From positions 1 through 41,481 of the forward strand of contig CAIMUS010000318.1 in the NCBI GenBank assembly GCA_903844665.1: a stretch of DNA of 41,481 bases. Reading direction: 5' to 3'. Both the position numbers and the translations under genes were made by a program. Under the pieces are notes generated by a model. The model saw nothing but the letters and a program-made list of their open reading frames with translations. It did not search any database and was not told the origin of the DNA. The stretch comes from an uncultured Pseudomonadota bacterium (GTDB lineage Bacteria > Pseudomonadota > Gammaproteobacteria > Competibacterales > Competibacteraceae). Each line of letters opens with the position of its first letter. Position 1 is the stretch's first letter. Shown in pieces: positions 18,176-26,222 of this stretch.

Positions 18176-18182
18176 AAAAACA

Positions 18183-18202
18183 ATAATAGCACATCTGTGT
18201 GC
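18183..18202 (-). promoter_or_regulatory. Candidate promoter -10 and operator of the toxin-antitoxin pair
   Basis: Reading toward the toxin gene, the palindrome GCACA-CAGA-TGTGC (18202-18189) directly precedes TATTAT (18188-18183), a good -10 sequence. A repressor bound there would block the polymerase, as expected for antitoxin autoregulation. No clear -35 was seen. Confidence 0.4.
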
Positions 18203-18261
18203 CCATCGGCATCATTTTGAACGACTGAGGTTGGGCGTATCCGGTCCGTGCAGGCAGTTCC

Positions 18262-18326
18262 GTAGGGTGGGCATGGCCCACCTTCGCATCAAGTCGGTCG
18301 GTTAAGGTGGGCCGTGCTCACCCTAC
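18262..18326. repeat. GTAGGGTGGGC...CCCTAC palindromic repeat
   Basis: The arm GTAGGGTGGGCATGGCCCAC, then CTT, pairs with AAGGTGGGCCGTGCTCACCC, then TAC, across a short spacer with a few mismatches. It is a common type of intergenic palindrome. The stretch 18176-18901 as a whole holds no gene, only this repeat, the next one, a metF 5' remnant and two inserted elements. Confidence 0.65.
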
Positions 18327-18421
18327 CGGGCTGACGGGTGAAGTTCAGCCGCCGCTCCGTCAGGCGCGGCGGCTGGAGCGATTTGTTAAACCGCGTTTAT
18401 TTTGAGACCTGAAGTTTCTGC

Positions 18422-18507
18422 GCTGTGGGAGCGGCGCCCTCGCCGCGATCAACCCGGTAGTGCCACAGGTGCAGCCAGTTATCGCGGCGAGGGCGCCGCT
18501 CTCACAG
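18422..18507. repeat. TGTGGGAGCGGCG-type palindromic repeat
   Basis: gctgtgggagcggcgccctc followed by gccgcgat (18422-18449) is mirrored by atcgcggcgagggcgccgct followed by ctcacag (18481-18507). The same unit occurs at 25018-25114. It ends three bases before the 5' metF remnant. Confidence 0.7.
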
Positions 18508-18510
18508 GTT

Positions 18511-18535
18511 ATTCACAACAGCAACATCCGCAAAT
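18511..18535 (+). pseudogene. metF 5' remnant (second copy)
   Basis: Twenty-five bases (starting attcacaacagcaacatccg) are identical to 12896-12920, codons 2-10 of intact metF. The start codon itself is not retained. With the 3' fragment at 18902 it shows that a second metF once stood here and lost its middle. Confidence 0.7.
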
Positions 18536-18536
18536 T

Positions 18537-18906
18537 TTGGTGGTATCCCCCAGTTTACGTGATGAATTTAACTCAAACTGCCCTTATGTTGTAGTGATAT
18601 ATACACGTCATACTACATATAGTAAATTTCGACACGAAATATCCGATTCTCACGGTAAATTCAGTAATGTAAGCGTTCACACCCCTCCCCCTAACCCCCT
18701 CCCACAAGGGGAGGGGGAATAGGCTAAGTATCTGTTTTGCAATAACTCCCTCCCCCCTTGTGGGGGAGGGTTGGGGTGGGGGGTCTGAACGGTTACTCAG
18801 TAATAATTGGCTTCCAACTACTGCATCTATGCAATCCTCTGGATAGGAACACAACATCTAGATCTCAGTAAGTTAGTGCATCACGTAAACTGAGGGACAC
18901 TACCAA
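18537..18906. mobile_element. Inverted-repeat element inside the second metF
   Basis: The ends 18537-18564 and 18879-18906 are inverted copies matching at 25 of 28 positions, with core cagtttacgtgatg. Without the nested MITE and its duplicated 8 bp it is about 234 bp, AT-rich and non-coding. It replaces metF codons 11 to 204. I see no target duplication, so either its insertion came with a deletion or the remains of an IS were lost. The family is not assigned. Confidence 0.65.
18669..18796 (-). mobile_element. MITE copy 2, IS66-like ends (nested)
   Basis: A 128-bp inverted copy of the element at 3599. It is flanked by the perfect 8-bp repeat tcagtaat (18661-18668 and 18797-18804). It lies inside the element at 18537-18906, so it inserted later than that element. 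Confidence 0.87.
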
Positions 18907-19153
18907 CTATAAGCAACTGGCGCGTTTTTCCGATACCTGCGGCGCCGAGATTCCGCGCTGGATTCGCAAGCGCCTGGAAAGCTTCGGCGACGATCTGGCC
19001 TCGATCCGCGCCTTCGGCCTGGACGTGGTGGCGGATATGTGTCAGCGCCTGTTGGAACAGGGGGCGCCAGGGTTGCATTTTTATACTATGAACCGGGCGG
19101 GACCGACCCTGGCTATCTGGGATCGGCTGGGGTTATCTCTGTCCAAGGTTTAA
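18902..19153 (+). pseudogene. metF: metF 3' fragment (second copy)
   Basis: The last 84 codons including the stop match intact metF 13504-13755. I count eight base differences over 252 bp, and all are silent (AAT/AAC, TAC/TAT, GAC/GAT, CAA/CAG, CCG/CCA, CTG/TTG, TAC/TAT, ACC/ACT). The homology stops within a few bases of the stop codon. It has no start and no N-terminal half, so it cannot give a working reductase. Confidence 0.93.
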
Positions 19154-19239
19154 TTACCAAGCCCCTGCCGGCCTATCGGGGGAATCGTGCAGGTTTCAAA
19201 GCAGAACAACAATCGTCAACGGCTGAACACCCCGGTCAA

Positions 19240-19267
19240 TGAACTGGCGCCGTTAGGCGCCAGTTCA
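19240..19267. terminator. Perfect 12-bp hairpin between metF fragment and RRM gene
   Basis: TGAACTGGCGCC-GTTA-GGCGCCAGTTCA is a perfect stem between the convergent ends of the metF fragment and the RRM gene. No T-tract follows on either strand, so termination is inferred from position and strength only. Confidence 0.5.
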
Positions 19268-19288
19268 CATTAAACCGGATGTCAGGTG

Positions 19289-19564
19289 TTACCACCGTCT
19301 CGGCTTCGAGGGGGAACGCTCAGTGCGGGGACGGGCTACGTTAGCGGTGATATTCCTTCCATTTACCGAACGCCCATTTAACTCCTTGATGGCTGCTTCA
19401 GCCTCAGACTGCTTGTCCATTTCCACAAAACCAAAACCTTTCGACTGGCCCGTGTACTTGTCCTTGATAAGGCTGACACTCGTCACCTTTCCATGCTCTG
19501 CAAACAGAGCCTGAAGTTGGTCTTCTGTCACATCATACGGCAGATTGCCTACATAAATATTCAT
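19289..19564 (-). CDS. RNA-recognition-motif (RRM) RNA-binding protein
   Basis: 91 residues, a single RRM with a short basic tail (RPRTERSPSKPRRW). RNP2 is IYVGNL at residues 3-8 and RNP1 is KGFGFVEM at 42-49; the spacing and the beta-alpha-beta pattern are complete. Bacterial single-RRM proteins of this type bind single-stranded RNA and are often cold-induced; the target here is unknown. It stands alone, with a long structured upstream region, next to the second metF fragment. Confidence 0.93.
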   Translation of the reverse strand: MNIYVGNLPYDVTEDQLQALFAEHGKVTSVSLIKDKYTGQSKGFGFVEMDKQSEAEAAIKELNGRSVNGRNITANVARPRTERSPSKPRRW

Positions 19565-19739
19565 TCACATCTCTCATGATAATGTGGCGATTCTCTAACA
19601 CTATCGAGTAACTCGCCACCCATTCATCGATAGCCATCTGCCGTGACACGGCAAATTCCTGCGAACCGCACCTACGGGTGCAGTTCAAGGGATTCGCGCC
19701 AGCGCGTAACCCCTGCAATGTTCACCTTAGAGTTAGGCC
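19565..19739 (-). promoter_or_regulatory. Structured upstream region of the RRM gene
   Basis: On the gene strand, GAACTGCACC-CGTA-GGTGCGGTTC forms a 10-bp stem with one mismatch. It extends outward through AATCCC/GGAATT pairing (one wobble) around small bulges. GCCGTG-T-CACGGC forms a second perfect stem. Two hairpins within 175 bp upstream of an RNA-binding protein suggest a leader that could be autoregulated. The rest of the gap to dapE (19740-20009) shows no convincing gene. Confidence 0.4.
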
Positions 19740-20009
19740 ATGAATAGTCATTTATTACATGTCCTTTCGATGACTGGGGGACTCTATGCACCCCAGGATC
19801 ACAGGCATACGGCGCGGCTCAGCATTGATTCGTTCTGGCAACGATCCCAACCCGCGTCAAACCTGGATTCAGCAATCTGGCCTGCCAGAGATCTCTCGAA
19901 ACCGACAAAGGGTATGAGCACACGGTGCGTAAAAAACCCTTCGATGGTCGAAGAAACAACCAGAATTGACTATGAAAATATACATTTTCTATGACTATTT
20001 ATCAAGACC

Positions 20010-21170
20010 TCAGCGTAGCACCAATTTGCTTAAAACACACTCATACACCCGGCTCAGCCGGTCCAGATCCTCCACCGACACGCATTCATCCGCCTTATGA
20101 ATCGTGGCGCTCACCGGCCCTAACTCGACCACCTGAGCACCGGTGGGGGCAATAAAACGCCCGTCCGAAGTTCCGCCACCGGTGGAGGCTTGCGTCTCGA
20201 TACCCAATTCCGCGCGAACCGCCCCGGTCACCGCCGCCAGCAATTCACCGGGCGGCGTGATGAAGGGCAGGCCGGACACCTGCCACTCCAGGCTGTACTG
20301 TAACACATGACCGTTCCCGATTTCTTCGTTAAGTATTTGGGTATCGACGATCTGCTCGATCCGCGCCTGCAAACCCGGCGCCGTCACCGCCGGGGAAAAG
20401 CGCAGATTGAACAAAATCTCTACCGTATCGGGAACCACATTCACCGTGCCGGCGCCGGCATGAATATTGGAAATCTGCAACGAGGTCGGCGGAAAACAGT
20501 CATCGCCATGGTCCCAGACCTCGGTGACCAGGGCGGTAATGATCGGTCCACAGGCATGAATCGGATTCTTGACCCGGTGTGGATAGGCCACATGCCCGCC
20601 CACGCCCCGCAGAATCAACCGGCCGTTCAGCGAACCTCGCCGGCCGTTCTTGACTTCATCACCCAACCGGCTATGGCTCGACGGCTCGCCGACCAGGCAA
20701 TAATCCATCCGCTCGCCGCCCGCTTGCAGATACTCCACGACTTTGACAGTGCCGTCCCTCGCCTCGCCTTCTTCATCGCTGGTGATCAGCAAGCCGATGG
20801 AACCCACGGGATGAGGATGCGCCGCCAGAAAACGTTCGCAGGCGGTGATCATGGCCGCCAGACCGCCTTTCATGTCCGCCGCGCCGCGTCCGTACAGGTA
20901 ACCGTCCCGAACGGTGGGCGTGAACGGGTCGGAATGCCATTGTTCCAAGGAACCCGGCGGCACCACGTCGGTATGGCCGGCAAAGACCAGCAACGGTTCC
21001 GTCTCACCAAGGCGCGCCCAGAAATTATCCACCGCGCCGAAGCGCAGGCGCCGCACCCGAAAACCCAGCTTTTCCAGCCGGGCGATCATGATCTCCTGGC
21101 AGCCGGCATCGGTTGGCGTCACCGATGGGCAGCGCAGCAACTCACAGGCCAGTTCCAGCGTGGCGGACAT
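20010..21170 (-). CDS. dapE: Succinyl-diaminopimelate desuccinylase
   Basis: 386 residues from the ATG at 21170 (MSATLELACELLRCPSVTP), 8 bp after the dapD stop; a TTG at 21182 is a possible but unneeded earlier start. It removes succinate from N-succinyl-LL-diaminopimelate with two zinc ions. M20-peptidase motifs are FAGHTDVVPPG (zinc His and Asp), GRGAADMKGGLAAM, ITSDEEGEARDGT with the catalytic Glu pair, LVGEPSS, and the late His ligand in VSATIHKADECV. Coupled with dapD, it supplies diaminopimelate for peptidoglycan and lysine. Confidence 0.97.
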   Translation of the reverse strand: MSATLELACELLRCPSVTPTDAGCQEIMIARLEKLGFRVRRLRFGAVDNFWARLGETEPLLVFAGHTDVVPPGSLEQWHSDPFTPTVRDGYLYGRGAADMKGGLAAMITACERFLAAHPHPVGSIGLLITSDEEGEARDGTVKVVEYLQAGGERMDYCLVGEPSSHSRLGDEVKNGRRGSLNGRLILRGVGGHVAYPHRVKNPIHACGPIITALVTEVWDHGDDCFPPTSLQISNIHAGAGTVNVVPDTVEILFNLRFSPAVTAPGLQARIEQIVDTQILNEEIGNGHVLQYSLEWQVSGLPFITPPGELLAAVTGAVRAELGIETQASTGGGTSDGRFIAPTGAQVVELGPVSATIHKADECVSVEDLDRLSRVYECVLSKLVLR

Positions 21171-21178
21171 GGCCGCTG

Positions 21179-21997
21179 TCAATCCCGCAGCAGTTCGTTC
21201 AGGCCGACCTTGCCACGGGTCTTCTCATCCACCTGCTTGATGATGACGGCGCAGTACAGGCTATGGCTGCCGTCGGCGGCCGGCAGTGCTCCCGGCACCA
21301 CCACGGAACCGGCGGGAACGCGGCCAAACAGAATTTCGCCGGTGGCGCGGTTATAGATCTTGGTGCTCTGGCCGAGGTAGACGCCCATGCCGATGACCGC
21401 GCCTGCCTCGACGATCACGCCTTCCACGACCTCCGAACGGGCGCCGATGAAACAATTATCCTCGATGATGGTGGGACTGGCCTGCACCGGTTCCAGCACG
21501 CCGCCGATGCCGACGCCGCCGGACAGGTGAACATTCCTGCCGATCTGGGCGCAGGAACCGACCGTCGCCCAGGTATCCACCATGGTGCCTGAATCGACGT
21601 AAGCGCCGATATTGACATAAGAAGGCATCAACACCACGCCGGGGGCGATGTATGATCCTCGGCGGACGCTGGCCGGCGGTACGACCCGCACCCCGGCAGT
21701 CTGAAAGTCGCTTTCGCCGAATTCCGTATACCTGACAGGCACTTTGTCGTAGTAATTGGTGTAACCACCGCGAATCACAGCATTGTCATGGATACGAAAA
21801 TACAGCAGCACCGCTTTTTTCAGCCACTGATTGACCCGCCACGCGCCATCGCGTTTTTCCGCCACCCGGGCTTTGCCCTTTTCCAGCAGCCCGAGCGCCT
21901 CTTTCACGGCTTCGACAACGCCGCCGGGGACATTGCCGGGATTGAATTCGAGCCGGCGCTCGAACGCCTCTTCGATGATGGTAGCCAGTTCAGTCAT
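21179..21997 (-). CDS. dapD: Tetrahydrodipicolinate N-succinyltransferase
   Basis: 272 residues from the ATG at 21997 ([22 protein letters not shown]), the usual length; the frame is open 25 codons further upstream without family likeness. It succinylates tetrahydrodipicolinate using succinyl-CoA. The C-terminal half shows left-handed beta-helix hexapeptides ([58 protein letters not shown]). The order mutY-yggX-dapD-dapE on one strand suggests co-transcription. Confidence 0.97.
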   Translation of the reverse strand: MTELATIIEEAFERRLEFNPGNVPGGVVEAVKEALGLLEKGKARVAEKRDGAWRVNQWLKKAVLLYFRIHDNAVIRGGYTNYYDKVPVRYTEFGESDFQTAGVRVVPPASVRRGSYIAPGVVLMPSYVNIGAYVDSGTMVDTWATVGSCAQIGRNVHLSGGVGIGGVLEPVQASPTIIEDNCFIGARSEVVEGVIVEAGAVIGMGVYLGQSTKIYNRATGEILFGRVPAGSVVVPGALPAADGSHSLYCAVIIKQVDEKTRGKVGLNELLRD

Positions 21998-22052
21998 GGT
22001 TAAATCCTGCGGTAGCGGTTTTGGCAAGCTGTAGTCCGATGGTCGGGACGTT

Positions 22053-22325
22053 TCATTGCCGGGGTGGCACATAACCCTGGGGCGGCGCGGAACCGGGACC
22101 GAAGAAAAACAACTCCATCTGTTGTTCCAGGAACTTGCGCGCCTGAGGTTCGATCGGCGTCAGCCGGTATTCATTGATCAACATGGTCTGCTGCCGCAGC
22201 CATTGCTGCCAGGCATCCTTGGAGACATTGAGATAAATCCGTTTGCCCAGTTCACCGGGATAGGGCGGCCTGTCCAGCCCTTCCGCTTCTCTGCCCAGTT
22301 TAATGCATTTCACCGTTCGAGCCAT
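22053..22325 (-). CDS. yggX: YggX-family Fe(2+)-trafficking/oxidative protection protein
   Basis: 90 residues: [30 protein letters not shown], then a conserved [22 protein letters not shown] and a C-terminal [12 protein letters not shown]. Cys7 is the conserved cysteine. YggX protects iron-sulfur enzymes from oxidative damage and may carry labile iron. It follows mutY by 14 bp; mutY-yggX adjacency is usual in gammaproteobacteria and makes functional sense because MutY has an iron-sulfur cluster. Confidence 0.96.
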   Translation of the reverse strand: MARTVKCIKLGREAEGLDRPPYPGELGKRIYLNVSKDAWQQWLRQQTMLINEYRLTPIEPQARKFLEQQMELFFFGPGSAPPQGYVPPRQ

Positions 22326-22339
22326 CGTCCGCTCCTTCT

Positions 22340-23422
22340 TTAAGGATCGTTTGCCAATAAGTTCACCAAGCGCTGTACCGGCGCCGCCAGACCCCGTTTA
22401 TCGGGTTGGCGGATGTTATACCAGACAACTCGTTCTGCTTCCATGATAGCCGGCCTGGGGTTTTGCACCCTGATGTGCACCGGCGTGATGTCCAGATGAA
22501 AGTGACTGAAGGTATGCCGCACGATTCTCCAGGGCTGAATGGCCACTGTCTCCAGATTCAGGCGGTCGCGACACCAGGCGCTGAGGTCCGCTTCCGGCGG
22601 ACATTCCGGCAAGCTCCAGAGACCGCCCCAGACGCCGGTGGGTGGACGCTTTTCCAGCAATACCTCGCCGGCGGATGTGCACAACAGCAGCATCCGGGTG
22701 GCCCGCACCGGTAGTTCCCGTTGCGGCCGCGGCGTGGGAAATTCCATCTGCCTGCCGGCCCGATGGGCCAGGCAATCTTCGGCCACGGGGCAGGCATGAC
22801 AGCGGGGACGGCTGCGGCTGCACAGCAGGGCGCCCAGATCCATCATGGCCTGAGTGTATTCGGCCACGCCCTGCGTGGGGGTATAACGTTCCGCCAGTTC
22901 CCACAAGGTGGTGAGCGCCTCGGCCCGGCCCGGCCAGCCCTCGATGGCGTGAAAGCGGGCCAGCACGCGCTTGACGTTGCCGTCCAGAATGGGATGGCGC
23001 TGCCCGGCGGCCAGTGCCAGAATGGCGCCCGCGGTGGAGCGGCCGATACCCGGCAGTTGCGCCAGCGCGGCGAAGTCCAGCGGCATTGCCCCGCCGTAGC
23101 GGTCGCGGATGATACCGGCGGCTTGATGCAGATGCCGGGCGCGGGCATAGTAACCCAATCCCGACCACAGATGCAGTACCTCGTCCAGCGGGGCATCCGC
23201 CAGCGTCCGTACTTCGGGAAAACGGGCCAGAAAGCGGTCATAATAGGGAATGACCGTGGCCACCTGGGTCTGCTGCAGCATGATTTCCGAGACCCAGATG
23301 CGGTATGGTGTCGGCTGCTGCTGCCAGGGTAAATGCTTGCGGCCATGCTCGACGAACCAGCACAATAGCCGGCGGCTGAATTCCTCGGGAGAGATGGTTG
23401 GTTTCAGGTCGAGCGTTGACAT
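22340..23422 (-). CDS. mutY: A/G-specific adenine DNA glycosylase
   Basis: 360 residues. It removes adenine mispaired with 8-oxoguanine. It shows the catalytic Glu46 in [13 protein letters not shown], the helix-hairpin-helix [14 protein letters not shown] (123-136), Asp147 in [13 protein letters not shown], and the [4Fe-4S] loop C201-x6-C208-x2-C211-x5-C217. A C-terminal NUDIX-like domain ([35 protein letters not shown]) reads 8-oxoG. It is divergent from the SDR gene, with only 18 bp between start codons. Confidence 0.97.
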   Translation of the reverse strand: MSTLDLKPTISPEEFSRRLLCWFVEHGRKHLPWQQQPTPYRIWVSEIMLQQTQVATVIPYYDRFLARFPEVRTLADAPLDEVLHLWSGLGYYARARHLHQAAGIIRDRYGGAMPLDFAALAQLPGIGRSTAGAILALAAGQRHPILDGNVKRVLARFHAIEGWPGRAEALTTLWELAERYTPTQGVAEYTQAMMDLGALLCSRSRPRCHACPVAEDCLAHRAGRQMEFPTPRPQRELPVRATRMLLLCTSAGEVLLEKRPPTGVWGGLWSLPECPPEADLSAWCRDRLNLETVAIQPWRIVRHTFSHFHLDITPVHIRVQNPRPAIMEAERVVWYNIRQPDKRGLAAPVQRLVNLLANDP

Positions 23423-23440
23423 AGCGGGAGTACCGATGCG

Positions 23441-24289
23441 ATGGCGCGTATTTTGATCGCCGGTTGCGGCGATGTGGGCACAACTTTAGGTCTTATGCTA
23501 CAGCAGGCCGGCCATGAGGTGTGGGGACTGAAACGCCATCCCGCCACCCTGCCGCCGGCAATTCGGGGACTGGCCGCCGATCTGGGTGATCCGGTCGGCC
23601 TGAAAAATTCGCTGCCGCCCGACCTGGATTATGTCTTCTACACCGCCGCGGCGGATGGCTTCAGCGAGGAGCGCTACCGGGCCGCCTACGTGGACGGCGT
23701 GGCCAGGCTGTTGGACGCTTTGCAGGCCGGCGGCCAGCAACCCCGCCGGCTGTTTTTTACCTCCAGCACTTCGGTCTATGCGCAGTGTCATGGCGAATGG
23801 GTGGACGAAGACTCGCCGGCCGAGGCGGGCGGTTTCGCCGGTCGCTGTCTGCGCCAGGGTGAGCAGATATTCTGGAACGGCCCCTATCCCGCCAGCGTGA
23901 TCCGTTTCGGCGGCATTTATGGACCGGGGCGCACCCGGCTGATCGACAGTCTGCGCCAGGGGAGCGCCTCCTGCGTGGACAATCCACCGGTTTATACCAA
24001 CCGTATCCATCGGGACGATTGTGCGGCCGCCTTGCAGCACCTGATGAATCTGCCCGCTCCACAAATGCTGTATCTGGGTGTCGATGATGAGCCGGCGCCG
24101 CAGTGTGAGGTACTGCGCTGGCTGGCCGGGCGCCTGGGTGTTCCTGGACCCACCGTGGTCGGCGCCGCTGTCGCCTCGGAGGCGATGCTGCGGGCCAACA
24201 AGCGCTGCCGCAACGCGCGGCTGCGGGCCAGTGGTTTCCAGTTTCGCTATCCCGGCTACCGCGAAGGCTATGCCGCTTTGCTGGAGTAA
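23441..24289 (+). CDS. NAD(P)-binding SDR/epimerase-like protein (YeeZ type)
   Basis: 282 residues. The N-terminal Rossmann loop is ILIAGCGDVGTTLGLML (GxGxxG), followed by LAADLGDP and DYVFYTAAADGFSEERY. The active-site region reads RLFFTSSTSVYAQCHGEWVDED; after the Tyr the usual YxxxK pairing is not seen, as in atypical SDRs such as YeeZ. VIRFGGIYGPGRTRLID and YTNRIHRDDCAAALQHLM are extended-SDR features. The substrate is unknown. It runs opposite to mutY. Confidence 0.85.
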   Translation: MARILIAGCGDVGTTLGLMLQQAGHEVWGLKRHPATLPPAIRGLAADLGDPVGLKNSLPPDLDYVFYTAAADGFSEERYRAAYVDGVARLLDALQAGGQQPRRLFFTSSTSVYAQCHGEWVDEDSPAEAGGFAGRCLRQGEQIFWNGPYPASVIRFGGIYGPGRTRLIDSLRQGSASCVDNPPVYTNRIHRDDCAAALQHLMNLPAPQMLYLGVDDEPAPQCEVLRWLAGRLGVPGPTVVGAAVASEAMLRANKRCRNARLRASGFQFRYPGYREGYAALLE

Positions 24290-24389
24290 GATGTTGAATA
24301 TTCTGTTGCCCTGGCTGCATAGCCTTGTAAAATACCCGCAGCATTATCCATCTGAAAAATAACTTCCGATCCACGCGATTGAGGAAAGC

Positions 24390-25004
24390 ATGTATACCAA
24401 GACCTTAATGAAAATTGTCATCGGGGGCGCCTGCTGGGCCCTGGTCGCTACCGCCCAGGCCGCCGGCAATCCAGAGAATGGCAAGCTCAAGTTCAATACC
24501 TGCACCGGCTGTCATGGCATCCCCGGTTACACCAGTGCCTACCCGACCTATCATGTGCCTCGCCTGGGGGCCCAAAACGCGGATTACATCGTCGCCGCCC
24601 TGAATGAATATAAGGCAGGTGACCGCAAGCATCCCACCATGCACGCCAACGCCTTCAGCCTGAGCGATCAGGATATGGCCGACATCGCCGCCTATGTGGC
24701 CAGCATCAAGCCGAATGAGGAATCGCATCCGATCAAGGGCGATGTGGCGGCGGGTCAACAGAAAGCGGAAGCTTGCGCTGCCTGCCATGGCAAGGAAGGC
24801 AACGCCCCTACCACGTCTCTTTTCCCCAAGCTGGCCGGTCAGCACGAGGATTATCTGGTGAAAGCGCTGCACGATTACAAGGCGGGAAATCGCAAGAACG
24901 CCATCATGAGCGGGATGGCGACGCCCCTGTCCGATAAGGACATCACGGATCTGGCGGCGCATTTCGCCAGTCAGCCGAACGGCGTGTATGTGGTAAAGGA
25001 TTAA
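24390..25004 (+). CDS. Diheme cytochrome c4-type protein
   Basis: 204 residues. A signal peptide ends near AQAA-G26. Two class I cytochrome domains follow, with heme motifs C38-T-G-C-H42 and C129-A-A-C-H133. Candidate axial methionines are in HPTMHANAFSLSDQDM and NAIMSGMATPLSDKDI. The domains are clear duplicates (YIVAALNEYKAGDRK versus YLVKALHDYKAGNRK). Such periplasmic proteins pass electrons to terminal oxidases. The gene appears monocistronic; a palindromic repeat follows at once. Confidence 0.95.
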   Translation: MYTKTLMKIVIGGACWALVATAQAAGNPENGKLKFNTCTGCHGIPGYTSAYPTYHVPRLGAQNADYIVAALNEYKAGDRKHPTMHANAFSLSDQDMADIAAYVASIKPNEESHPIKGDVAAGQQKAEACAACHGKEGNAPTTSLFPKLAGQHEDYLVKALHDYKAGNRKNAIMSGMATPLSDKDITDLAAHFASQPNGVYVVKD

Positions 25005-25017
25005 TTCGCCCGGTTCG

Positions 25018-25114
25018 CTGTGGGAGCGGCGCCCTCGCCGCGATGCTTGGCCGCTGTGGGAGCGGCGCACTCGCCGCGACGAACCAAATATCGCGGCGGG
25101 GGCGCCGCTCCTAC
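25018..25114. repeat. TGTGGGAGCGGCG repeat cluster
   Basis: Two direct copies of gctgtgggagcggcg[cc/ca]c, then tcgccgcga (25018 and 25053), are followed by an inverted copy tcgcggcgggggcgccgctc, then ctac (25091). It shares its unit with 18422-18507. It lies between the convergent cytochrome and erpA genes. Confidence 0.75.
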
Positions 25115-25161
25115 CGGTTATGCCGCAAGTGGGCGCAGCGTGGCGAAATCCACGACCCAGC

Positions 25162-25542
25162 TTAGGCCGAGAACGAGGAGCCGCAGCCGCAGGTCGTGGT
25201 GGCGTTGGGATTGCGGATAACGAACTGGGCGCCTTCCAGACCTTCGGTGTAATCGATTTCGGCCCCGACCAGATACTGGAAACTCAGCGGATCGATCAGC
25301 AGCTTGACCCCGCAATTCTCCACCACGGTATCGCCCTCGTCGAGATTTTCGTCGAAGGTGAAGCCATACTGAAAGCCCGAACAACCGCCACCGCTGACGA
25401 ATACGCGCAGCTTCAGATCGGGATTGTTCTCTTCTTCGATCAGTTCCTTGACCTTGAGGGCGGCGGCTTCGGTGAAAAGCAAGGGAGGGGGAATATCGTC
25501 AAAAATGGCCTCGGCAACGGTATTCTCCAGGACGGCACTCAT
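25162..25542 (-). CDS. erpA: Iron-sulfur cluster insertion protein ErpA
   Basis: 126 residues from the ATG at 25542 ([16 protein letters not shown]), with AGGAG 7 nt upstream; upstream in-frame starts lack this spacing. It is an A-type carrier that delivers [4Fe-4S] clusters to apo-enzymes. The three ligand cysteines are C54 ([12 protein letters not shown]), C118 and C120 ([11 protein letters not shown]). The N-terminus [18 protein letters not shown] is typical. Client proteins in this window could include LeuC and MutY, an inference only. Confidence 0.96.
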   Translation of the reverse strand: MSAVLENTVAEAIFDDIPPPLLFTEAAALKVKELIEEENNPDLKLRVFVSGGGCSGFQYGFTFDENLDEGDTVVENCGVKLLIDPLSFQYLVGAEIDYTEGLEGAQFVIRNPNATTTCGCGSSFSA

Positions 25543-25737
25543 AAGCATTCTCCTGCAAGGATCACGGCACAGCAATAAGTTGCTTCACAGTATGCTTTTC
25601 TTGACCATTTCGGTCAAGAATAGTTTGCCTTCTGCCCAATCGGATCGAGCGATCGGGTTGTCCAAACTCAATCAGGAAGCCGCTGCTCCCGGCGGGAGCG
25701 GGTAAGTCATCCATCGCCGCCAACCGAATCCCTGCCC

Positions 25738-26157
25738 ATGATCAGCCAACAACGCTTTACTGTCGCCACCTCGCGGGGACGCGGCACCTACGAGATTACC
25801 GCCGAGGTTCAGACCATTGCCCGCGCCGCCGGCCTGACCACCGGGCTGGTTCATGTTTTCGTCCATCACACCAGCGCCTCGCTGATCCTGTGTGAAAACG
25901 CCGATCCCGCGGTGCGCCGCGATCTGGAAACCTTCATGGCCCGGTTGATACCCGACGGCGCCGCCTGGTTCGAGCATAACGACGAAGGTCCCGACGACAT
26001 GCCTGCCCATGTGCGCACGGTCCTCACCCAGAGCAACCTGACCCTTCCACTTACCGAAGGACGCTGCGCTCTGGGAACCTGGCAGGGGATTTATCTCTGG
26101 GAACATCGCCGCAGTCCGCATCGCCGTCAGATCACGGTAACCGTGCAAGGCGCATAA
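25738..26157 (+). CDS. YjbQ/UPF0047-family protein
   Basis: 139 residues. It carries the family pattern VHVFVHHTSASLILCENADPAVRRDLETFM (residues 38-67), EHNDEGPDDMPAHV and LGTWQGIYLWEHRRSPHRR. The family has been annotated as a secondary thiamine-phosphate synthase from complementation; the physiological role is uncertain. The conserved His/Glu/Asp set suggests a metal or phosphate site. It lies 65 bp before the carboxypeptidase gene, on the same strand. Confidence 0.93.
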   Translation: MISQQRFTVATSRGRGTYEITAEVQTIARAAGLTTGLVHVFVHHTSASLILCENADPAVRRDLETFMARLIPDGAAWFEHNDEGPDDMPAHVRTVLTQSNLTLPLTEGRCALGTWQGIYLWEHRRSPHRRQITVTVQGA

Positions 26158-26222
26158 AGACGGATTAGACTAAGCAGTAAAGACCATTCGGCGGTGATCG
26201 CTTTGCAGAGGAGTCGACAATC

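Noticed and set aside
18573-18857. Small protein containing PLPLWEGVRGRG
   Set aside because: It is the translation of the MITE and flanking element ends, and the same peptide arises from every copy.
19600-19739. Integron attC site (GTTAGGC near 19731)
   Set aside because: There is no matching left core at the right distance, no integrase gene and no second site; the fold is better explained as an RNA leader.
19740-19994. 84-residue plus-strand frame after the RRM leader
   Set aside because: No family likeness, no ribosome site and composition unlike neighbours; treated as non-coding.
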